64,000 nucleotides of DNA, taken from NCBI RefSeq assembly GCF_022049065.2, contig NZ_CP095743.1, forward strand, positions 3,239,001-3,303,000, read 5' to 3'. The position numbers and the translations under genes were made by a program. Below are positions 53,691 through 62,917 of the stretch, piece by piece (position 1 is the stretch's first letter; each line of letters starts with the position of its first letter). The notes under the pieces were generated by a model. That model worked only from the letters and a program-made list of their open reading frames with translations. It ran no database searches and was not told the origin of the DNA. The DNA comes from Niallia sp. Man26. GTDB lineage: Bacteria > Bacillota > Bacilli > Bacillales > Cytobacillaceae.

Positions 53691-54923
53691 TTAATTGCCG
53701 ATGCTTGTCAGCTCAGCAGTTCTGTTTAACACTTGCTGAGGATCAACTGTAATTCTTGCTACCTTTGTGTCCATCGCGGCACTAGCTACCGCTGCAGCTA
53801 CTGCAGGGGCAACACGCGGATCGAATGGACTTGGGATAACATAATCTGGATTTAATTCGGACTCTTCAATCAAATCAGCAATTGCACCAACTGCAGCTCG
53901 CTTCATTTCCTCGTTAATATCTGTCGCACGCACATCTAATGCTCCACGGAAAATTCCCGGGAATGCTAACACATTATTCACCTGGTTCGGGAAGTCAGAT
54001 CTTCCAGTTCCGACAACGGCAGCTCCTGCAGACTTCGCCTCAGCTGGAGTAATTTCTGGAACCGGGTTTGCCATCGCGAAAATAATAGCATCCTTATTCA
54101 TTGTTGAAACCATCTCACTCGTTAATGCACCAGCAACTGATACGCCAATGAATACATCTGCGCCTTTTATCACATCACTTAAAGAACCAGATTCTTTGTT
54201 TATATTTGTATAAGCAGCAACAGATTCCTTCACTGCATTCATCCCTTCAGGACGACCTGCGTAAATTGCCCCTTTTGTGTCACACATGATCATATTTGTA
54301 ACCCCGTATGAGTAAAGCAGCTTTGTAATAGCAATCCCTGCAGCTCCTGCTCCATTTAAAACAATCTTAATATCTTTCCATTCCTTCTTAACAATTTTTA
54401 AGGCATTCAGCAGTCCGGCAACTGTGACAATTGCTGTTCCATGCTGGTCATCATGAAATACAGGAATGTCCAATTTCTGCTTAAGACGCTCTTCGATTTC
54501 GAAGCATTGTGGTGCTGCAATATCCTCCAGGTTGATTCCGCCAAAGCCGGCAGCCATTAACGAGACTGTCTCCACGACCTTATCTGGATCTGTAGTGTCT
54601 AGAGCAATCGGGAATGCATCCACTCCTGCAAAACTTTTAAAAAGAATAGCTTTCCCTTCCATTACAGGCAAAGAAGCAGCTGCTCCGATATTGCCCAAAC
54701 CAAGAACTGCAGTGCCGTTTGTTACAACACCAACCATGTTTCCTTTCATTGTATAATCATAAACCGTCTCAGGCTGCTCATGGATTACCTTGCAAGGTTC
54801 TGCCACACCTGGTGAATATGCTAAACTCAAATCCTGTGCATTCTTCACCTCTACCTTTGCGTTCACTTCCAATTTACCTTGTTTTTCTTGATGCATTCTT
54901 AAAGCATCTTCTCGTAATGACAT
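53691..54923 (-). CDS. Malic enzyme (YtsJ type)
   Basis: Oxidatively decarboxylates malate to pyruvate. 410 residues, the size of YtsJ, the NADP-dependent main malic enzyme of B. subtilis. VYDYTMKGNMVGVVTNGTAVLGLGNIG, quoted in part as GNMVGVVTNGTAVLGLGNIG, and the metal site KVVETVSLMAAGFGGINLED (part), plus the Rossmann motif LNGAGAAGIAITKLL, are present. The ATG at 54923 follows AAGGGAG; an upstream GTG frame to 54992 lacks family similarity. Cofactor preference cannot be read from the sequence alone. Confidence 0.93.
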   Translation of the reverse strand: MSLREDALRMHQEKQGKLEVNAKVEVKNAQDLSLAYSPGVAEPCKVIHEQPETVYDYTMKGNMVGVVTNGTAVLGLGNIGAAASLPVMEGKAILFKSFAGVDAFPIALDTTDPDKVVETVSLMAAGFGGINLEDIAAPQCFEIEERLKQKLDIPVFHDDQHGTAIVTVAGLLNALKIVKKEWKDIKIVLNGAGAAGIAITKLLYSYGVTNMIMCDTKGAIYAGRPEGMNAVKESVAAYTNINKESGSLSDVIKGADVFIGVSVAGALTSEMVSTMNKDAIIFAMANPVPEITPAEAKSAGAAVVGTGRSDFPNQVNNVLAFPGIFRGALDVRATDINEEMKRAAVGAIADLIEESELNPDYVIPSPFDPRVAPAVAAAVASAAMDTKVARITVDPQQVLNRTAELTSIGN

Positions 54924-55115
54924 AGAATTCTCTCCCTTTCGCTTATCCATCAGAAGCCTTTCCCAAATAAATACGGAAGCACTTCTGACCATTTTTCCTT
55001 TTATAAATTATCCATGTAACGATGATATAACTTACAAAATGAAATGGAAACTTTAATAAAGTAAAAAAAACGGAGATATTGTGAGGATTTTATGAACATT
55101 CTTAGACAGCAGGAA

Positions 55116-55142
55116 AAAACCTCTAACAAAGTTAAAGGTTTT
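55116..55142 (-). terminator. Terminator after rpiA
   Basis: AAAACCT-TAAC pairs with GTTA-AGGTTTT across a 3-base loop, with a bulged C and A. The minus strand continues with T residues. It lies 37 bases beyond the rpiA stop. Confidence 0.75.
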
Positions 55143-55178
55143 GGTTGGAAGCAGACATTTCTTACTTCTTAAAATAGA

Positions 55179-55856
55179 TTATTCCAGCTTGTCCAAAAGG
55201 ATTGCCTGTTTATCCTCGCCGATTGTAATTACATGCTTGACCATATCGACAAACAGGCCGTTTTCAACAACACCTGTTATGTTATTCAATTCTTTTTCCA
55301 GCTGTTCCGGGTCTTTTATTTCACCGAATCGGCAATCAATGATATAGTTGCCGTTATCGGTAACATAAGGACTGTCCCCTTGCATTCTTAATGCGGTCTG
55401 ACAGCCAAAGCTTTGAATATACCCTTCTGTTTTACTAGCTCCAAACGGAACTATTTCAACAGGAAGCGGAAATTCTCCTAAGCTTTGCACCACTTTTTTG
55501 GAATCAGCAACCACTACAAACTGTTTGGAAGCCTTTGCAATTATTTTCTCTCTCAGCAAAGCTCCGCCTCCGCCTTTAATCGCGTGAAAATAATGATTTA
55601 TTTCGTCCGCTCCATCAATCGCTACATCAATCGTTTTTACCTCATCTAAAGACAGAAGCGGTATACCTTGCTCTTTGGCCAGTTTTTCTGTTTGGACAGA
55701 AGTCGCCACACCTGTAATCTTCAGCCCTTTCCGGACCATTTCGCCTATTTTTAAGATTGTATAGTAGACTGTTGAACCTGTACCTAATCCAACTACCATG
55801 CCATCTTTAACATAATCAACTGCCGCCTTTTCACCTACTGCTGCTTTTTCATTCAT
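55179..55856 (-). CDS. rpiA: Ribose-5-phosphate isomerase A
   Basis: Interconverts ribose 5-phosphate and ribulose 5-phosphate in the pentose phosphate pathway. About 225 residues. VVGLGTGSTVYYTILKIGE, DVAIDGADEI and IKGGGGALLREKIIAKASK carry the phosphate-binding and catalytic residues (Asp and Glu/Lys). The ATG at 55856 has GGGGTG 6-7 bases upstream. Monocistronic. Confidence 0.96.
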   Translation of the reverse strand: MNEKAAVGEKAAVDYVKDGMVVGLGTGSTVYYTILKIGEMVRKGLKITGVATSVQTEKLAKEQGIPLLSLDEVKTIDVAIDGADEINHYFHAIKGGGGALLREKIIAKASKQFVVVADSKKVVQSLGEFPLPVEIVPFGASKTEGYIQSFGCQTALRMQGDSPYVTDNGNYIIDCRFGEIKDPEQLEKELNNITGVVENGLFVDMVKHVITIGEDKQAILLDKLE

Positions 55857-55905
55857 TGCTTTCACCCCGTTAATTGGTAAGAATGCTTGTCTCCATCGTA
55901 ATACA

Positions 55906-55939
55906 AAAAAAGAGGAATTTCCATTAACTCCTCTTTTTT
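55906..55939. terminator. Bidirectional terminator upstream of rpiA
   Basis: An 11-bp stem AAAAAAGAGGA/TCCTCTTTTTT. No minus-strand gene ends here except the ZIP transporter gene 300 bases upstream, so it may catch that transcript after it crosses the small plus-strand gene. Confidence 0.8.
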
Positions 55940-56035
55940 CATTAGATTATCTAACAAATATCGCATCTTTTGAAACATCCACAAGGGGTTTATCGTATAA
56001 TCAATGATAAGACAATTTCTAGAAGGAGGTTCATA

Positions 56036-56251
56036 ATGACAGGACTAGTCGCAGTAATCATGGTATTCGCCATTCCTATTATCGCCATTGTTACAGAACA
56101 CTCAAAGGATAAACTCAAATTAAAACGAAAAATGATCCAAGATGAAATCACCCTTGAAAAGTTGAGGCATGAGAATTTTTTGCTGGAAACAGATAAAATG
56201 AAGCTTGAAGTTGAAAAAATGGAAATCGAAAATAAAAAGCTTTTAAAATAA
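56036..56251 (+). CDS. Small membrane-anchored coiled-coil protein
   Basis: A 71-residue protein with one N-terminal membrane segment (GLVAVIMVFAIPIIAIVTE) followed by a highly charged helical tail (about 25-71, E/K-rich with heptad-like L spacing) that should form a coiled coil on the cytoplasmic side. The ATG is preceded by AGAAGGAGG. A TATAAT box lies at 55996-56001, without a clear -35. It resembles small envelope-stress sensors of the PspB kind only in layout; I do not assign a family. It lies opposite the 3' flank of the ZIP gene. Confidence 0.78.
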   Translation: MTGLVAVIMVFAIPIIAIVTEHSKDKLKLKRKMIQDEITLEKLRHENFLLETDKMKLEVEKMEIENKKLLK

Positions 56252-56275
56252 GGTAGCACCTTGCTGCTATGAATC

Positions 56276-57082
56276 TTAAATAACTAGCAGCAAGCTGACT
56301 GCCATAACAGCCATACCCGTAACTAGACCGTAAATCGACAAGTGGCCTTCGTCATATTTCTTTGCGGCAGGCAATAATTCATCCAAAGATATGAAAACCA
56401 TGATTCCTGCAACTGCTGCAAATATTAAACCAAACATAAGATCATTCAAAAATGGCATCAAAATCAAGAATGCCACGACAGCGCCGACCGGCTCTGCAAG
56501 ACCAGATAAAAAGGATAATTTGAATGCCTTTTTTCTGTCTCCTGTTGCAAAATAGATTGGTACGGAAACGGCAATTCCCTCAGGAATATTGTGAATGGCT
56601 ATTGCGATAGCGATGGCAACTCCAAGTGCTGGATCCTGCAAGGCAGCAGTAAATGTAGCAATACCTTCCGGAAAGTTATGAATTGCGATGGCAAGCGCTG
56701 TAAATGTCCCCATTTTCAACAGAGCTGCGTCTGTCGTTTTCTTAGGAGATGTCAAATCTTCAACCTTCTTCAATTCATGTGGATTCCCCTGTTCTGGTAC
56801 AAACTTATCAATTAATGCTATCAGTAAAATCCCTGCAAAAAAACCACCGACAGTGAGCCAATTCCCCTGCTGTTCCCCTAAATAACTGACGAGTGAATCC
56901 TTCGCTTTTACAAAAATCTCAATCATCGAAACATAAATCATTACACCTGCAGAAAATCCAAGCATCCATGACAGGAATTTAGTATTCGTTCTGGAAGTAA
57001 GTAATGCAAGCAAACTTCCGATACCTGTTGCAAGACCAGCTAATAAGGTTAACCCAAAAGCTAGCAGTAAATTATCCGGCAT
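56276..57082 (-). CDS. ZIP family metal transporter (ZupT-like)
   Basis: A 268-residue membrane protein with about eight segments. The two metal-binding signatures of ZIP/ZupT are visible: ALAIAIHNFPEGIATFTAAL and IAIAIAIHNIPEGIAVSVPI. It takes up zinc and perhaps iron or manganese. ATG at 57082, seven bases after AAAGGGG, is preferred to the ATG at 57088. No Zur-type palindrome was recognised in the upstream region. Confidence 0.93.
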   Translation of the reverse strand: MPDNLLLAFGLTLLAGLATGIGSLLALLTSRTNTKFLSWMLGFSAGVMIYVSMIEIFVKAKDSLVSYLGEQQGNWLTVGGFFAGILLIALIDKFVPEQGNPHELKKVEDLTSPKKTTDAALLKMGTFTALAIAIHNFPEGIATFTAALQDPALGVAIAIAIAIHNIPEGIAVSVPIYFATGDRKKAFKLSFLSGLAEPVGAVVAFLILMPFLNDLMFGLIFAAVAGIMVFISLDELLPAAKKYDEGHLSIYGLVTGMAVMAVSLLLVI

Positions 57083-57408
57083 TGTCATTCCCCTTTATTG
57101 AAGTTTTTTAAGCATTCAGCTAATTGGCAATTTAACGTTTGTTTACTCCATTTAAAAAAGTTTCCTTTAGGAAAGATTTTAAATGTATATCAACAATACG
57201 TCAATTAATATATATGCATTTTTTAGGCAAATGTTCATATATTGCGCAAAAAGGACAAGTTTCTCTAAAAAAAACGCTTTTCCTAAAAGTAAGCCATGCA
57301 CCTTTAGAAAATAGTACCAGCTAATTAATTTCCTTATTCTGTGGGAATAACCTATATTTTCGTTTATAATGAGACAAAATACCCAATTAATAGTCGTGAG
57401 GAAAAAGG
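57083..57408 (+). promoter_or_regulatory. Divergent intergenic region with candidate -10 for the GGDEF-EAL gene
   Basis: A TATAAT box lies at 57365-57370, 38 bases before the plus-strand ATG, but the -35 is poor. A short hairpin TTTCCT/AGGAAA is near 57166-57177. Nothing else is recognisable in this stretch. Confidence 0.4.
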
Positions 57409-60039
57409 ATGAGCAAGTTGAAAGTTACATACAGAATCGGTATCGGAGTTTTTATTATTGTCAGCTATATATTAATCTATTATGGTGTTTTGCTGTTTGG
57501 AACAGACAGTCACATAACTGTGCTGAGCAGTAATATTTTATCGGCTGCAGGTGCGCTCATTTCCTCTGCTGTGTTGTTCTATTCTTATCGAAAAAGCAGC
57601 ACACCTGAAAAAATTCTTTGGTTTTGGCTTGCCAGCGGCACATTTACGTACTTTATCGCAGAGCTGATTTGGTTGTATCAGGAAAGTATTTTGCGTCAAA
57701 CGGTTCCATTCCCAGATTACAGCGACATCTTCTACATGCTGCAGATTTTCTTTTATTTAACTGGTTTCCTCCGTTACTTCAGCATGCAAAGAACCTTGCT
57801 CCGCAGTGTTCAGCTAATTTTTGAATTAATGATTGTAATGATTGTTGCATTCTGTTTAAGCTACTACTTCCTTCTTGAACCTTTGCTGAAAACAGAAGGT
57901 TATACAGGAATTTTTCTGGCTACAGCAATCGGATACCCATTAGGTGATCTTGCCTTATTGATTGGAGCCTTATTAATCCTATTTTCCATTAAAGAGCTGC
58001 CACTCAGAACAAATTTAACGGTAATTTTAATAGGAATACTCGTGCAAATTGCCGCAGATACGGGCTATATGTATTTGCTGTTTGTCACTAAATACAATAC
58101 GGGAAGCTATTTTGACCCTTTATTTATTTTATCTTTGCTGATTATCGCATTAGCGAGCATGGCTGCAAAAAGGACTCCAGCAGCAGCTATGACCAAAAGA
58201 CGAAGATACGATTTTTTACAAATATTTATTCCATATTCTGCCCTCTTATTTTTTATATGTTTTATTATTATCGTCGATCATCATCATCCTGTTTTGGCAA
58301 TTGGAGGCCTCTTATCCGTTTTCCTTATCATGGCAAGACAGATTATCATTTTGGCAAATTATAAAAGGCTGCTTAAAACTGCGAGCACAGACAATCAAAA
58401 ATTCATGTCCTTGTTCAAGTTTCATCCAGATGCTGCAATGACACTTGATTTACAAGGCAATATTATTGAAATAAACAACGCTTTTGTCAGGATGGCTTAT
58501 GAACCTATAGAATCCTTTTTAGGAGCTTCCTTTTTTCACATATTCAAAGAAAAAAGACAGGTTGTTGAGAAAAGCTTTCATATCGCTCTTCAAGGCCTGC
58601 ATCAAAGCTTTGAAGTGGATTATCGGGATGATTTTGGCAAAAGATATTTTTATTATATAACCTTCATTCCAATGTATATAAACATGGAAGTTGCCGGCGT
58701 ATTTGTCATCTCAAAAGATATTACAAACGCTATTGCAAGCAATGAACGAATCCAGTTTTTAGCTTATCATGATTCACTGACCGGATTAGCAAACAGAGCT
58801 TATTTTGAAGAGTCGCTGCGAAAAGGGATTAAATCAGCAAAATCAGGCTTAATGGCTGTTATTTTCATTGATTTTGACCGTTTTAAAGTGATTAATGACT
58901 CGTTAGGGCATGATGCTGGTGATGAATTGCTTGTATCAATCTCAACAAGGCTGAACTCTGTCATCCACCCTGGTGACATACTCGCCAGATTGGGCGGTGA
59001 TGAATTTACGATTTTGTTAAAAAACCGTAAAACAGAGGACGAAATCATAGAGCTGCTTGAACAAATGATGAAAGCATTAACACCCGCTTACTTCATTAAA
59101 GAAAATTATGTTGTCACAACTCCAAGCATGGGCATTTCTTTATCAGAAGGAACAGAAAAAAGCGCAGTCACCATGATGAAACAAGCAGATATTGCGATGT
59201 ATTACTCAAAAAAGAATGGAAAAAATCAATATAATTTCTATAAGCCTGGAATGGAGGGTGTGTCTGAAAATCACTTAAGACTAGAACAGGATTTGCATCA
59301 CGCTATTCAAAATGATGAGTTCGTCCTTTATTATCAGCCGCAAGTGGATACTCAGGAAGATCTTATATACGGTGCAGAGGCGTTAATCAGATGGGAGCAC
59401 CCTAAATTAGGATTGCTGACACCATTTCATTTTATTGATCTTGCAGAAGAAACGAACTTAATCATTCCGATTGGAGAATGGATCATAAAAGAAGCGTGCA
59501 GACAAGGCAGAGTTTGGCATGACAGCGGGAATTTAATTCAAGTATCGATTAATATTTCACCGAAACAATTTCAATCAAGTGACCTTGTTGATTTCATTGC
59601 TGCTTCAGTAGCTGAATCAGGCTTTGATCCAAACTACTTAATTATCGAAATTACAGAAGCGATTGCCATGAACCAAATTGAAAAAACAGTGGCCACCATG
59701 CACAGGCTGAAAGAATTGGGTGTCCGAATTTCAATAGATGATTTCGGCACAGGTCATTCCTCCTTGTCCTATTTAACGGAGCTGCCGATTGATGCCCTGA
59801 AAATCCCGAGAGAATTTGTTCAAAATCTTGGGACAGAAACGAATAACGCCATCGTTCATACCATTATCACTTTAGCTAATAACCTGAATCTCAACCTTGT
59901 AGCAGAAGGTGTCGAACTGAAGGAACAGCTTCATTTGCTGCAAGAAATGGGTTGCTACAGCATTCAAGGTTTCTTATTCTCCAAGCCTGTTAAAGCACAG
60001 GAGGTATTAATGCTAACTGAAAGTCGACAGCTATACTAA
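57409..60039 (+). CDS. Membrane PAS-GGDEF-EAL cyclic di-GMP protein
   Basis: 876 residues. Residues 1-320 form about ten membrane segments in an unnamed sensor domain; a His-rich loop IIIVDHHHPVLA is near 288. A PAS domain (about 335-440) follows, then GGDEF (about 450-605) with the intact motif LARLGGDEFTILL, and EAL (about 615-870) with YGAEALIRWEHP, IIEITEAIAM, IDDFGTGHSSLSYL and VAEGVELKEQ. Both catalytic signatures are intact, so it may make and degrade cyclic di-GMP. B. subtilis YkoW has a comparable layout with a MHYT sensor instead. Single gene with its own terminator. Confidence 0.92.
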   Translation: MSKLKVTYRIGIGVFIIVSYILIYYGVLLFGTDSHITVLSSNILSAAGALISSAVLFYSYRKSSTPEKILWFWLASGTFTYFIAELIWLYQESILRQTVPFPDYSDIFYMLQIFFYLTGFLRYFSMQRTLLRSVQLIFELMIVMIVAFCLSYYFLLEPLLKTEGYTGIFLATAIGYPLGDLALLIGALLILFSIKELPLRTNLTVILIGILVQIAADTGYMYLLFVTKYNTGSYFDPLFILSLLIIALASMAAKRTPAAAMTKRRRYDFLQIFIPYSALLFFICFIIIVDHHHPVLAIGGLLSVFLIMARQIIILANYKRLLKTASTDNQKFMSLFKFHPDAAMTLDLQGNIIEINNAFVRMAYEPIESFLGASFFHIFKEKRQVVEKSFHIALQGLHQSFEVDYRDDFGKRYFYYITFIPMYINMEVAGVFVISKDITNAIASNERIQFLAYHDSLTGLANRAYFEESLRKGIKSAKSGLMAVIFIDFDRFKVINDSLGHDAGDELLVSISTRLNSVIHPGDILARLGGDEFTILLKNRKTEDEIIELLEQMMKALTPAYFIKENYVVTTPSMGISLSEGTEKSAVTMMKQADIAMYYSKKNGKNQYNFYKPGMEGVSENHLRLEQDLHHAIQNDEFVLYYQPQVDTQEDLIYGAEALIRWEHPKLGLLTPFHFIDLAEETNLIIPIGEWIIKEACRQGRVWHDSGNLIQVSINISPKQFQSSDLVDFIAASVAESGFDPNYLIIEITEAIAMNQIEKTVATMHRLKELGVRISIDDFGTGHSSLSYLTELPIDALKIPREFVQNLGTETNNAIVHTIITLANNLNLNLVAEGVELKEQLHLLQEMGCYSIQGFLFSKPVKAQEVLMLTESRQLY

Positions 60040-60080
60040 AAAAGGAAAATCCATCGAAAATGATGGATTTTCCTTTTTTT
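60038..60080. terminator. Bidirectional terminator between the GGDEF-EAL and ABC-2-type genes
   Basis: A 17-bp stem AAAAAGGAAAATCCATC/GATGGATTTTCCTTTTT with loop GAAAAT. It overlaps the last base of the minus-strand stop codon. Confidence 0.92.
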
Positions 60081-61153
60081 TAATGAGCTAATTGCTTTGC
60101 AGATACCGCAGGATTAACTGCTTTTTCTTTTTGTGCTGCCAGTCTGATAACCGTGATAGCAAATGTCACAATCAGTATAAGCACAAGGTTCACTGCGAAT
60201 GATGATACTGAATCTCCTGTATAAATCAACTTCGTGAATCCTTGCACCCCATTAGAAGCAGGCAAGAAGGCACCGAAATGCTGGTAAAACGGTGCAAGCA
60301 TATTTGCTGGAATAATATTGCCTGCTGTCATTAACTGCAATGGAACCATCGCTACATTAAAGAGCGGTCCTGCATTGCCAAATAAGCTGAAACTCATTTG
60401 TGTGAAGCTGATGCATGCTGCTGCTGTTAATACATGGAACAGCCATAACTTCCAGTATGGCGCAGCCACATCTTGAAAGCTGACCGCAAGACTGACAATG
60501 ATTGTCGGAACAACGAGCGCTACGATGACCAGCAACAGCTGCCTGCTCCAGAAAATTTGCCATTTTGAGTTATGTTTTTTCATGATTTGAGAAACAAGAT
60601 TAAATTGGATATTCATCGTCATTACAGCTATATAGGTGATAAAGCCAAAAATCATCGGAAGCATAGATGCTGCGAAATTATGAACCTCGTTTGTTTTCAC
60701 AATATCTGCTTTAACACCGCTATGAACACCTATATTTGCACTGATTTCGGATGCTGCTTTTTCCATCATAGACACAGCTACTTGAGAGTTTGCCTCATTA
60801 ACATAGAAAGTCAGTTCCCCATTGCCACTGCCCATTTCCTCTGCGAATTTGGCAGGAATAACGATAAGCATTGCATAATTGCCTTTATCAAGCTGCTCCT
60901 TCGCTTTTTCAAATCCCGAATTGGACACAATATGGAAAGGGCTGCTTTTGGCAATTTGTTCTTCTAACGCTTTGCTTGCCGCTCCATCTTCGTTAACAAT
61001 GCCAACATTAAGCTCATCCAGTCTTTCTGTTGCATGATTATATCCAGTCATCCAGACGATCATAAAGAACACAGGCACAAAAATAGCAAATACTAAACCA
61101 ATTTTTGTCTGTGGAATTTTCATCATATTTTTAAAACCTTGTAAAATCTTCAT
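60080..61153 (-). CDS. ABC-2/YhgE-type membrane transport protein
   Basis: A 357-residue membrane protein: one N-terminal segment (GLVFAIFVPVFFMIVWMTG), an extracytoplasmic domain (about 40-180; LNVGIVNEDGAASKALEEQI) and about five C-terminal segments (SMLPMIFGFITYIAVMT and others). This is the arrangement of DUF3533/YhgE-Pip proteins and ABC-2 permeases, often linked to drug resistance. No ATPase gene is adjacent. A MarR gene lies upstream on the same strand, with a shared operator before both genes, so it is probably a MarR-controlled exporter. Substrate unknown. Confidence 0.85.
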   Translation of the reverse strand: MKILQGFKNMMKIPQTKIGLVFAIFVPVFFMIVWMTGYNHATERLDELNVGIVNEDGAASKALEEQIAKSSPFHIVSNSGFEKAKEQLDKGNYAMLIVIPAKFAEEMGSGNGELTFYVNEANSQVAVSMMEKAASEISANIGVHSGVKADIVKTNEVHNFAASMLPMIFGFITYIAVMTMNIQFNLVSQIMKKHNSKWQIFWSRQLLLVIVALVVPTIIVSLAVSFQDVAAPYWKLWLFHVLTAAACISFTQMSFSLFGNAGPLFNVAMVPLQLMTAGNIIPANMLAPFYQHFGAFLPASNGVQGFTKLIYTGDSVSSFAVNLVLILIVTFAITVIRLAAQKEKAVNPAVSAKQLAH

Positions 61154-61187
61154 TCCTACTCCCCTTTACTACTGTTCACAAAAAAAG

Positions 61188-61202
61188 TTGCACATGCATG
61201 TA
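61188..61202 (-). promoter_or_regulatory. MarR-type operator before the membrane transport gene
   Basis: TTGCACATGCATGTA, with the perfect 10-bp palindrome ACATGCATGT, lies between the marR stop and the transport gene start. The same 15 bases recur upstream of marR. Confidence 0.75.
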
Positions 61203-61217
61203 TATTCTTAAAAAAAA

Positions 61218-61649
61218 TTACGAAAGATTATCATACATTTTATTTAATATGTGGATGAAGCTCTCAACTTCCGATTCCTTAAGACCTTTATATGTCTGGT
61301 TTTCAAGCTGCTCGAGCTCTGGCCATATTTGCGCATGCAAATCGAGACCCTTTCTTGTGATATTTAACCGGACCGCTCTCCTGTCAGACGGATCTGCAGA
61401 ACGACTTACAAGCTCTTTTTTTATGAGCTTATCCAGAATCTTACCAACTGTTGTCTGGTCTCTTTCTGTCAGCTCTGCCAGCCGCTTTTGGGAAACTCCC
61501 TCCGTCTTGCTTAATTCGCTCAGCACAGAAAACTGTTCTGGTGTCAGTCCAAAGCTGCTCATCTGACGGGTAGCTGCTCTTTTAAAAGCTAAATAAGTCC
61601 TCGAAAGTATCAAGCCTAACTCTTTATTATCCATATACTTATCTGACAT
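61218..61649 (-). CDS. MarR family transcriptional regulator
   Basis: A 143-residue winged-helix repressor: LSELSKTEGVSQKRLAELTERDQTTVGKIL (helix-turn-helix, quoted in part as VSQKRLAELTERDQTTVGKI) and the wing LVSRSADPSDRRAVRLNIT with the conserved D-x-R motif DRR. It likely represses itself and the downstream membrane transporter. AAAGGAT precedes the ATG. Ligand unknown. Confidence 0.94.
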   Translation of the reverse strand: MSDKYMDNKELGLILSRTYLAFKRAATRQMSSFGLTPEQFSVLSELSKTEGVSQKRLAELTERDQTTVGKILDKLIKKELVSRSADPSDRRAVRLNITRKGLDLHAQIWPELEQLENQTYKGLKESEVESFIHILNKMYDNLS

Positions 61650-61690
61650 ATCGGTATCCTTTCCACAAAAAATAGTTGCACTACTTATAA

Positions 61691-61735
61691 TTGCACATGC
61701 ATGTAATTTTAAATTAGAAGATGCTTACATGTCAA
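61691..61735 (-). promoter_or_regulatory. Sigma-A promoter of marR with overlapping MarR-type operator
   Basis: On the minus strand TTGACA (61735-61730), 18 bases, TAAAAT (61711-61706), directly followed by the operator TTGCACATGCATGTA (61691-61705, written in plus-strand sense), so the operator covers the transcription start. From 61740 to 61985 I see nothing I can assign. Confidence 0.78.
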
Positions 61736-61987
61736 TTACTTTTTTATGTAAACACAATTTAAACACTATAAAAGAAACAAAGCTGGCTGTTCTTTGGTGA
61801 GTATATTCTTCCAAGTCTTTATAGTAATTAATCGGAGTTATCAATAACCTTTAGGGCTTTTTAGGGCGAGGCATATTAGGCTCTTGAAAACTATCGGTTA
61901 TCTAAAAAATAATGGTTTGAGTCCCAGAAATTCAGACTTCAATCCACACTGTTATCTTTTACACGCAAAGTGCATCCTTCAATAAAA

Positions 61988-62024
61988 AACAACGAAGGGA
62001 GCAAATATTGCTCCCTTCGTTGTT
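61988..62024 (-). terminator. Terminator of the DsbA/FrnE-like gene
   Basis: A perfect 17-bp stem with a 3-base loop (61988-62004 with 62008-62024), followed on the minus strand by TTTTTT. It lies 17 bases beyond the stop. Confidence 0.92.
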
Positions 62025-62041
62025 AGATAACTTTAGGTCTA

Positions 62042-62764
62042 TTATTTTTCAGGAATTTCACAGTTATCATCTGTGCAAGCTGCTCCTGCATTTCCTCCTG
62101 AAAGGTCTTGCAGTTTAGGTGCGTTTCCTTCTTCTTCCCAAACTTGCTGAAGAGCACGTTTGAATGTTTCAGTCGGCTGTGCGCCTGAGATAGAATACTT
62201 TTGATTAATAACAAAAAACGGAACTCCAGTCACTCCCATTTGCTGTGCTAAAGCTTCATCAATTCTGACATCATTTGCATATTTTGTAGAGTCATTTAAA
62301 ACAGCTAAAGTTTCTGCTTTTTCTATACCTGCAGATTGAGCAATTTCTACTAATACGTCATGGTCGCTTATCAGCTTTGATTCTGTAAAGTAAGAAGCTA
62401 ACAGCTTTTCTGTCATTTCCTTTTCTTTGCCGACAGTTGCCGCAAACTTCGCCAGGCGATGAGCGTCAAATGTATTTGTTGGCTTCATATCATCAAAGTT
62501 AAATTGCAAACCGACACCAGCAGCCTGGCTGCCAATTCCTTCATTTGCTCGTTTTGCTTCCTCAATGCTCATGCCGTATTTTTTTGCCAGCGCTTCATTG
62601 ATTCCTGTGCCGGAGTAAGGTTTTGCATTTGGGTCTAATTCAAAGCTTTTGAACTCAACCTCTACTTGATCTTTACCAGGAAACTGAGCAATAGCTTCCT
62701 CTAAACGGCGCTTGCCTATATAACAAAATGGACATACAAAATCTGACCATACCTCTATTTTCAT
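62042..62764 (-). CDS. DsbA family oxidoreductase (FrnE-like)
   Basis: A 240-residue cytoplasmic thioredoxin-fold protein with the active site WSDFVCPFCYIGKRRLEEA (Cys-Pro-Phe-Cys near residue 11-14) and the cis-Pro loop GVTGVPFFVINQKY. The C-terminal tail ACTDDNCEIPE carries an additional Cys pair. FrnE-like proteins act as disulfide oxidoreductases or isomerases in oxidative stress; members of the family in B. subtilis include YwbO. GAGG precedes the ATG. Monocistronic. Confidence 0.93.
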   Translation of the reverse strand: MKIEVWSDFVCPFCYIGKRRLEEAIAQFPGKDQVEVEFKSFELDPNAKPYSGTGINEALAKKYGMSIEEAKRANEGIGSQAAGVGLQFNFDDMKPTNTFDAHRLAKFAATVGKEKEMTEKLLASYFTESKLISDHDVLVEIAQSAGIEKAETLAVLNDSTKYANDVRIDEALAQQMGVTGVPFFVINQKYSISGAQPTETFKRALQQVWEEEGNAPKLQDLSGGNAGAACTDDNCEIPEK

Positions 62765-62891
62765 TGTTTTGACCTCTTTTCATCGAGTACTTTGGAATTC
62801 CTTCCTAGTCTTTCTGTTCTATTATAAAATAATCACTTTAAATAAAAAATTAATACGCTCAAAAGAAGTCAAAACTCAATTAAACAGAAGA

Positions 62892-62912
62892 AGAGCACCA
62901 TCACGGTGCTCT
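62892..62912 (-). terminator. Terminator of the holin gene
   Basis: An 8-bp stem AGAGCACC/GGTGCTCT with loop ATCAC. The minus strand continues with CTTCTTCTG, a weak T run. Confidence 0.7.
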
Positions 62913-62917
62913 ATCCT

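Noticed and set aside
61740..61985. Possible small RNA or gene between marR and the DsbA-like gene
   Set aside because: The stretch has no ribosome binding site with an open frame, no promoter-terminator pair and no clear structure.
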